Positions 61,301-64,000 of a DNA stretch of 64,000 nucleotides are shown here, piece after piece. This DNA comes from Angiostrongylus vasorum. Taxonomy: Eukaryota > Nematoda > Chromadorea > Rhabditida > Metastrongylidae. The stretch spans positions 62,001 through 126,000 of the forward strand of contig JADANN010000004.1 in the NCBI GenBank assembly GCA_018806985.1, read 5' to 3'. The translations under genes and the position numbers were made by a program. The notes beneath the pieces were generated by a model. The model was not told the origin of the DNA. It saw nothing but the letters and a program-made list of their open reading frames with translations, and searched no databases. Each line of letters starts with the position of its first letter. The stretch's first letter is position 1.

Positions 61301-61912
61301 AATCTTGTCTGTGACATGATTGTCTCAAGGAGCGAAATCGTTGCAAACCTGTATTCATAACAGCAGAATGTTTGAATGGATTATTCTTCTTCGACGCATC
61401 ATGTTGTCTCATATAAAACTGACGCATGAACTCTTGCACGGTTTCGACATTCTTTCTCAGAATGTTAACTTTTTATTTACTACCTACTACAATATTCTGC
61501 GGCAGTGTATTATGTGAAATACAATCGATTTGTGCTCCCCAGATCAATCCTGTTTAACGGGTTATTGCTGGTGACACCGGTAGATAGAAAACTAGCTGAC
61601 AGAAAAGCGAAACGAAAAGCTCGCATGGTGTGGTGGTAAACGCGTTAGGACCCGGGAAGGGTAGCAGCGTGTTCGATCCTCATCGCAGACACCTGTGGTC
61701 CGGAGTTTTGCAAAAACTTTTGCTCAGAATTAGGCTTTGTCCATCGCTTTAGGATTAAAAACTAACTCATTTCGAGCTGGTCTCGGATCTTCCGGCTGTT
61801 CAGGAGAGCTCTGGCGCTTTGGTTCAACCTGAACATTGGCGGCGACTAATGATTGAACAGCAACATCCTGCGTTGATTGTTTCGACGGTTCCGGAACCTC
61901 TTCGTGAGAAGT
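25335..61912 (-). CDS. Large multi-exon gene of unknown function, 5' end beyond the window (26 exons placed)
   Basis: I do not recognise this protein. Exons, 5' to 3': 61912-61767, 61223-61143, 61060-61021, 60524-60410, 60187-60129, 58994-58908, 57057-56890, 55630-55502, 52726-52604, 52289-52216, 51788-51616, 47644-47531, 44571-44520, 43721-43614, 43492-43458, 42438-42334, 40314-40227, 38432-38349, 37947-37861, 32405-32327, 32225-32117, 32039-31973, 30275-30163, 29345-29206, 28169-27979, 25674-25335. They total 2907 bases, exactly 969 codons including the stop, with matching phase at all 25 junctions. That closure is the main evidence. Composition is low in hydrophobics and rich in Ser, Pro, Glu, Arg and Tyr; I see no signal peptide, membrane segment or named domain. 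It could be a cytoskeletal or junctional scaffold, but that is only an impression. The 40-base and 84-base exons are the least certain. Confidence 0.8.
25690..25845. repeat. (AT)n microsatellite with flanking TATACA/CATA repeats
   Basis: About 25 AT units at 25794-25844, preceded by imperfect ATACATGTATAC-type repeats from 25690. It starts only about 15 bases from the acceptor of the last exon of the unknown gene (exon starts 25674). Confidence 0.95.
26215..26495 (-). repeat. SINE family B, diverged
   Basis: The 3' end at the left (CCTACTGAGCGGACCCCAGC), CTTGAGGATTCCATCTTCA in the middle, and a B-box-like GGTTGAACC near 26435. Last intron of the unknown gene. Confidence 0.5.
26815..27370. 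mobile_element. Foldback mini-PLE: two inverted PLE terminal repeats around a short spacer
   Basis: The left arm (about 26815-27075) matches the PLE terminal repeat. The right arm (about 27165-27370) is its near-perfect inverse: ATGATCAAC and TTGCCATAGAG reappear reversed around 27050 and 27170. Only about 90 bases separate the arms. No coding remains. The right arm has an intact 28-base motif at 27260-27287; the left arm has a damaged one near 26945. Confidence 0.78.
27371..27970. other. Intron DNA beside a foldback element
   Basis: A short GC-richer stretch at 27400-27480 stands out but has no coding support in phase with the flanking exons. Otherwise nothing recognised. Confidence 0.4.
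28655..28730 (-). repeat. SINE family B, 3' end fragment
   Basis: TATTTGACCCGTCTTCACGC and ACTGTGCGGATCTCAGCAC, the inverse of the family B terminus. Intron of the unknown gene. Confidence 0.6.
32640..33035 (-). repeat. Repeat family D
   Basis: Inverse of family D: CCTTTCCTCACTGGTTATG at the left end, CTATGCGACCAGTTTGATACC, and CACCCCCGACACCCAGGAGC near 32970. It abuts the RTE element that starts near 33.18 kb in the opposite sense. Confidence 0.68.
33180..35775 (+). mobile_element. RTE-type LINE, nearly full coding span but degenerate
   Basis: An APE-type endonuclease region lies at about 33187-33900 ([41 protein letters not shown]). RT follows from 34150 ([40 protein letters not shown]). 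The C-terminal RTE region ends at 35700 ([34 protein letters not shown]). Frames are interrupted by many stops and shifts. The FADD catalytic box reads FTGD at 34911-34922. The 3' end runs GCAAACCAGTGAAGACG into an AAGT-type tail. It sits in the intron between 32405 and 37861, sense strand opposite to the host gene. Confidence 0.85.
35780..36059. other. Intron segment between RTE and CpG-rich block
   Basis: Nothing coding. A short direct repeat, GGTTGCCTGGTTGCCTAATG, occurs near 35949. Confidence 0.5.
36060..36400. repeat. CpG-rich block with degenerate tandem units and a perfect hairpin
   Basis: CpG-dense against AT-rich surroundings. GTCCACT-CGA-AGTGGAC at 36150-36166 is a perfect 7-bp hairpin. 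Two diverged units share the order GGACGAGTTGTC, GGAC(A/G)(C/G)C, AAAACGC, CGGCTGTCAC (about 36160-36245 and 36292-36366). Intron of the unknown gene; no coding support. Confidence 0.65.
36401..37485. other. Pyrimidine-rich low-complexity intron DNA
   Basis: About 1 kb rich in T and C on the plus strand, without exons. It ends near 37350 with GAGGTTTAGTTACCAACG, which recurs near 50905. Confidence 0.5.
37490..37535 (-). repeat. SINE family A, head fragment
   Basis: The inverse reads GCGCGTGTGGCGCAGTGGCTAG, the family A A-box region. Confidence 0.5.
38490..38900. mobile_element. Foldback mini-PLE, degenerate
   Basis: Diverged PLE terminal-repeat motifs stand in opposite orientation at about 38540-38585 and 38795-38845, with matching sequence further in (CAAACGAC-type ends, TGATGTTTCAGCAG and the inverse of GGCGAAATCGCTGG). 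It lies in an intron of the unknown gene, and its arms are more diverged than in the copy at 26.8-27.4 kb. Confidence 0.55.
39370..39680 (-). repeat. SINE family C
   Basis: CACTGCCTAATATTATTTCTC (3' end inverse), ATGATGCAAAGATATCTGCA, and GTGCCATCAGCAATCAACCG shared with the copy at 2.77 kb. Confidence 0.6.
39700..39910 (+). repeat. SINE family B, 3' half
   Basis: GAGAATTGCTCGACTAGCAT, GAAGATCTTCGTGGACAGTG, GAAATGCTGGGATCCGCACG, GTGAAGACGGGTCAAATAAA. Intron of the unknown gene, near exon 40314-40227. Confidence 0.7.
41195..41870 (+). repeat. Repeat family D split by a family C insertion
   Basis: Left part 41195-41353 and right part 41633-41870 together make one family D unit, ending CGCAACCAGTGAAGACGGG and an AAGT-like tail. 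The break carries a 13-base duplication, so the family C element inserted later. Confidence 0.8.
41354..41632. mobile_element. Family C element with 13-bp target-site duplication
   Basis: Flanked by TAAGAGTAAACCA at 41341-41353 and 41633-41645. Inside, GATGCCGAGATATTTGCAAA at the left is answered by TTTGCAAATATCTCAGCATC at the right, so the insert is partly palindromic: two family C ends in opposite orientation. The tRNA-like head lies between them. Confidence 0.85.
42005..42240 (-). repeat. SINE family A
   Basis: Minus head GGTGAGTGCACTCGTGTAAC, middle CGGCAGATTGGTACCAGACT, tail ATATGCATTCAATCATCTCA-like at the left end. It ends about 90 bases from exon 42438-42334. Confidence 0.65.
42334..52726 (-). 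CDS. Unknown gene, middle block (exons 9-16 in window)
   Basis: Exon 52726-52604 carries [12 protein letters not shown], which resembles an SH3-binding proline motif. Exons 52289-52216 and 51788-51616 join into a helical, basic-to-acidic stretch ([20 protein letters not shown] then [10 protein letters not shown]). For 51788-51616 the donor GGAG|GTTTGT was chosen over GAG|GTCAGA at 51632 because only it matches the phase of exon 47644-47531. Exon 43721-43614 is open in all three frames; the frame is set by its neighbours and runs into [18 protein letters not shown] across the 35-base exon 43492-43458. Exon 42438-42334 is rich in Tyr, Arg and Asp. The intron between 47531 and 44571 holds an RTE broken by a SINE. 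Confidence 0.75.
42615..42750 (+). repeat. SINE family C fragment
   Basis: CTCGATGGTGTAGTGGATAAC (A box), GGCTCAACTGTGC, GAGTTTTGCTCTTATGTTAG, CATCATTGTGG. Intron of the unknown gene. Confidence 0.6.
44170..44446. repeat. 138-bp tandem duplication
   Basis: Two adjacent copies (44170-44307 and 44308-44445) differ at only a few positions (for example AATCCCTG against AATCCATG). Noncoding and intronic; it ends about 75 bases from the 52-base exon 44571-44520. Confidence 0.95.
44755..45035 (+). repeat. SINE family A, best-preserved copy
   Basis: GGGCGCATGTGGCACAGTGG (A box), GTGGAATTGACCC (B box), CGGCAAATTGGTACCAAACT, GTCATTGTAAAGGCCAG, ATATGCATTCAGTCACCTCC, GGCGCTTCCCTCAGAAATAG. Intron of the unknown gene. 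Confidence 0.78.
45331..46440 (+). mobile_element. RTE-type LINE RT fragment interrupted by a SINE
   Basis: 45331-45660 is RT sequence ([58 protein letters not shown]). A family A SINE occupies 45715-45985. RT homology resumes at about 46010 ([24 protein letters not shown]) and runs, badly degraded, to about 46440. Intron of the unknown gene. Confidence 0.78.
45715..45985 (+). repeat. SINE family A nested in an RTE fragment
   Basis: GTTAGAGGTGCCGTGCAATG, CGGCAAATTGGTGCGAGATC, GCCAGATATACATTTAGG, CCTTAGGGATTGATCAACG. RT sequence of one LINE flanks it on both sides. Confidence 0.72.
46540..46850. mobile_element. Foldback mini-PLE variant
   Basis: Inverted arms at about 46545-46625 (AAAACTTTACTCGGC, GGTTTCGGCGCCTTC) and 46765-46835 (GAAGGCGAAGGCGG, GCCGACTAAAAGTTTT). 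The arms resemble the PLE motif core but differ in stem sequence, so this is a separate subfamily or an old copy. Intron of the unknown gene. Confidence 0.55.
47955..48305 (-). repeat. SINE family B, near full length
   Basis: Inverse head at the right: GGAGGCGGATAGCACAATGG and CACCGAGGTGGTTCGCTCC; 3' end at the left: CTGCGGATCCCAGCACTTC, GTGAGAAGTGCTGGGATCC. Intron of the unknown gene. Confidence 0.72.
48306..48889. other. Intron DNA, nothing recognised
   Basis: AT-rich sequence between a SINE and a PLE remnant. No exon fits the phases on either side. Confidence 0.4.
48890..49290 (-). mobile_element. PLE remnant: terminal repeat and C-terminal end
   Basis: 48900-49080 matches the PLE terminal repeat, including the 28-base motif at 49009-48982. 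49170-49290 resembles the very end of the PLE coding region (TTTTTGGATAAAGGCCAAGAATCC and the GGAGGAATGCCC stretch also at 14430), in inverted orientation. Intron of the unknown gene. Confidence 0.65.
49330..49560 (+). mobile_element. Possible RTE 3' fragment
   Basis: Weak matches to the RTE C-terminus: [10 protein letters not shown] near 49347 and [16 protein letters not shown] from 49466, in different frames. It follows a PLE remnant. It may equally be unrelated intron sequence. Confidence 0.35.
49561..51610. other. Long intron segment, partly pyrimidine-rich
   Basis: No exon was found or needed by phase. 50300-50930 resembles 36500-37370 in composition and shares the ending GAGGTTTAGTTACC (50904). 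TTATCGCAA and related words recur several times at 50480-50600. Confidence 0.45.
52730..54290. other. Intron DNA, nothing firmly recognised
   Basis: Some open stretches on both strands but no paired splice sites in phase with flanking exons. A short family B-like terminus may occur near 53640. Confidence 0.4.
54295..54520 (+). mobile_element. Possible non-LTR retrotransposon C-terminal fragment
   Basis: The plus strand reads AKMSKIG, stop, [10 protein letters not shown], resembling the GHVVRLNDNRW stretch near the end of RTE-like reverse transcriptases. The match is short and broken by stops. Confidence 0.35.
54860..55140 (+). repeat. SINE family A
   Basis: GGGTGCGTGTGGAGTAGTGG head, GTGGCAAATTGGCATCGGAC middle, GACGCATCCCAAAGCGATTG end. 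Intron of the unknown gene. Confidence 0.65.
55502..61912 (-). CDS. Unknown gene, visible 5' block (exons 1-8 in window)
   Basis: The first visible exon starts after TTCCAG and is rich in Pro, Glu and Gln. The next carries [19 protein letters not shown] 40-base exon (61060-61021) is needed to bridge phase 2 to phase 0; another small exon could replace it. Exon 60524-60410 is the most globular-looking part ([20 protein letters not shown]), predicted helical. Exon 57057-56890 is strongly acidic ([19 protein letters not shown]). Its donor could be at 56890 or, nine bases earlier, at 56899; both keep frame. Exon 55630-55502 is Pro-rich then basic ([11 protein letters not shown]). Upstream exons are not visible; an RTE copy fills 62.2-63.85 kb. 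Confidence 0.78.
57360..57765 (+). repeat. SINE family B
   Basis: GGGAGCGAATAGCGCAACGG (A box), GACGATGGATGCGGGAAAAG, GAAGTGCTGGGATTCGTACA. Intron of the unknown gene, upstream of exon 57057-56890 in its reading direction. Confidence 0.7.
57766..58900. other. Intron DNA with one PLE-like motif
   Basis: No exon recognised. TTCTGAAGAAATAAC near 58228 and GTCGAAACGTTGGCCGA near 58298 look like a separated, diverged PLE repeat core. Confidence 0.4.
59588..59720 (+). repeat. SINE family A, 5' part
   Basis: GGTGCGTGTAACACTGTGG, TTAGAGGCGCTCTGCAATAC, GGTCGGCAAATTGGCACCAG. The tail is missing. Confidence 0.6.
60595..60720 (+). repeat. SINE family C fragment
   Basis: GGCTTCCGTGGTGCAGTGTG, GTAGTTCGATCTGG (B box), GAAGTTTTGCGAGTATCTC, AGCATCGTTGTGG. 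Intron of the unknown gene. Confidence 0.6.
61475..61730 (+). repeat. SINE family C
   Basis: Left end TACTACAATATTCTGCGGCAG is inverted 3' sequence; then CTCGCATGGTGTGGTGGTAA (A box), GTGTTCGATCCTCATC (B box), GGAGTTTTGCAAAAAC. Intron between exons 61767 and 61223. Confidence 0.65.
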
Positions 61913-62189
61913 CTGGAATTTGAAAACGAATTACGGTGAATCGTTTTAACAGGTATCATATATTAACCAAGATTCCGCTTCTGGACTCGTTTCGTTATTC
62001 AAAAACAGTTAATTTTTGTCATAACGCCTTGTTACATTTAAGGTGGAAGAAAGACATCATCAGGTTGATGCAATGATGCAAAACGGTGGCTTAACCTTGC
62101 CATAACGAAATTCTTTGTAGGAAATACTTCTTGTTCACACTGTTGTCATAAAAAATTTTCAACCTAAGTTATTGCCATCAAATTGCTCA

Positions 62190-63850
62190 TTATTTCAGTA
62201 ATCGTAAATGCTTTTCTCTATTGCTTTTCTGAACGTTGGAACTGTTCCTTCTGGGCGTCGGAGTGCAATCATCTTGGTTTTGTAATTTGCGAAGCTTCGG
62301 TGAGCTTTGCGAATACTTTTCCCAGTTTGTGCAGCTTCGACCATAACTGCTGCTCTACTCCCTCTTTTTTTATCGCCTGTCCGCATTGTTTCCCAAGTTC
62401 GGACGTGAGTTGGCGGTTGTCTGTAGCTCGTACGATTCCATGGTGGCATACATACTCGGGTGTCTCTGGAGATAGACATCTCTTGGTGACTTTCGAACTC
62501 TCAAATTTCATAGCGCTAACGTGAAGATGTTTAAAGAGCCCGTCGATGTTACAGAGAACGGCATCTTTTCCTATATCAGGCTAATGAACTCAATAAATAC
62601 CAATTTATGATGGTCCTGCAAGTTCATTTTTTTGAATTTAGAGGCTTTTTTCTTCTTTCCATGTGAAGTGAAATCCTGCAAGAAGTAGGTGATGGTCTGA
62701 TCCTGTGAAGAATTTCGAGTAAATAACGACATCGGCTAGATAAACTTCAATTTACTATGGTGTGGCCTGTTTTGCTAAGGTACTCTTCATTGGAAAATGC
62801 CACTTCTAGCGTTGAGAGGGAGGCTTCTGGAAGTTGGACAATCGTCCTATTGTTCCACTCTAATCTATGGGTCCTAATGTGATCTTGTTCAGAAGTTCTT
62901 CTGGGTGCAATATTAGCGCCAAAATCTCCAATGATGACCTTAAAGAATGCATGGTTTTCTCTCCAGAATTTTAACAAGCCCATTTACAAGACTTCATCTT
63001 CGTCATAGCCGGATGTTGGTGCGCAGACGAAGAAGACTGTCATAAATGGATGTCAGATGAAGACAAATGGCATGATTTGTCCAAATCTCTTCAACCGTTA
63101 ATGTCTGACTTGGGTTTTAGTTGCTCGAATGAATTGATGTTCATGGCCAAACTCATGTTGACGAGAACACCAACCCCGTTGACTCCTCTGTTGTCGCGTG
63201 TGTTCTTCTCTGATGTCATAGACGGTTTTGAATACATGGCGTCTTCTCTTCTCAGCGAATCCGATAACGTCTTTATGCTCCTTGCCTGCATGATAAAGTC
63301 CTCTATCGAAGACACGAATGCAAGTGCGCGTGCATTGTAGTCACACATCGTCACCTTAGTCCTTTGCGATTTAAAGCCTAGAATGGCCCTGAGATTTTAG
63401 CAGCCTCTCCTTACTCGTCCTGTCCAACGCTGCCGAATCTGTGGTTCTTTCGGGCTCAGGGGAATGAGGCCCACTTATTTGAATGTGTTTAGCGTTTGAT
63501 ACTAATTTATTGCTCGAACTTGTGCGCAGGGCAAACTATATCATACACCTTGCCATTCTTTCCAAATGTAGACGAGGAGCTTATTTGTTGGAAGTAACTC
63601 CCAGCCGCCTCCCATATAATTCCCAGTCACTTTACTGCACGCGTTTGCCGAATCGACTCTTAGAATACAATTCGCATAAAAACGAGAACACGCCAATGTA
63701 CCCATGCAGGAATACGTTTTTGCAAACACAGATGGTATGCGTCAAATCCGGGCAGCAAAAAACAAGGAGTCCATCTCCTAGATCCATCTGCGCCCCAGGA
63801 AAGCACAAGGTCGCTTTTGGTGCGCCATTAACCACCCTGGGCACCAACTA
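62190..63850 (-). mobile_element. RTE-type LINE, 5' endonuclease part, truncated
   Basis: The minus strand gives the RTE endonuclease in order: YNARALAFVSSIEDF, RGVNGVGVLVNMSLAMNINS, CAPTSGYDEDEV, HAFFKVIIGDFGANIAPRR and LEWNN. The linker to RT then runs to 62195 (AAQTGKSIRKAHRSF, MIALRRPEGT). In RTE elements the GDF box is normally followed by Asn; here it is Gly, besides several stops. The RT half is absent. It lies in the intron upstream of exon 61912. Confidence 0.82.
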
Positions 63851-64000
63851 AGGACGCGCTACTATGCCTCGTGACATTCGGCAAGAGAGACCCCTCTATA
63901 AGAGATATTAGCGGTTTTACAATTATCTCGTCAGATATTGTGCCGTAAAATCCAAAATGACGACAGCCCAGAAGAAGTCCGTTCGGTACAACAGTGAAAG

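Overview
This window looks like animal nuclear DNA, most probably from a parasitic nematode of the hookworm/strongylid group. Protein-coding information is cut into short exons (35 to 340 bases) with GT-AG introns. The non-coding DNA is packed with degenerate RTE-type LINEs, Penelope-like elements (PLEs) and tRNA-headed SINEs. A broken UDP-glucuronosyltransferase and a STAR-family RNA-binding gene fit a nematode. There are no operons, ribosome binding sites or CRISPR arrays. The species call is inference.

Layout, left to right. 1-4.7 kb: repeats only. 4.9-10.1 kb (minus): a complete seven-exon STAR/KH RNA-binding gene of 381 predicted residues, whose first coding exon is a lone ATG and which has a TATA-like box upstream. 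11.9-14.9 kb: a 5'-truncated, frameshifted PLE with inverted terminal arms. 16.1-18.5 kb (minus): a UGT pseudogene. 18.5-20.05 kb: two partial PLE copies head to tail, sharing one terminal repeat. 20.8-21.7 kb: an RTE 3' fragment. 23-24.2 kb: SINEs.

From 25.3 kb to the right end, almost the whole window is one minus-strand gene that enters from beyond 64 kb. I could place 26 exons (25335-61912). Every junction agrees in phase, giving about 968 residues of a long, disordered, charged protein that I do not recognise. Its introns hold two larger RTE copies, a third RTE interrupted by a SINE, foldback mini-PLEs, many SINEs, a 138-bp tandem duplication, a CpG-rich tandem block and an (AT)n microsatellite beside the last acceptor.

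The two genes share no obvious function. The repeats tell a connected story. SINE families B and D share their 3' ends with the local RTE, which suggests RTE machinery moved them. The PLE repeats carry a conserved 28-base motif with the layout of a minimal hammerhead ribozyme.
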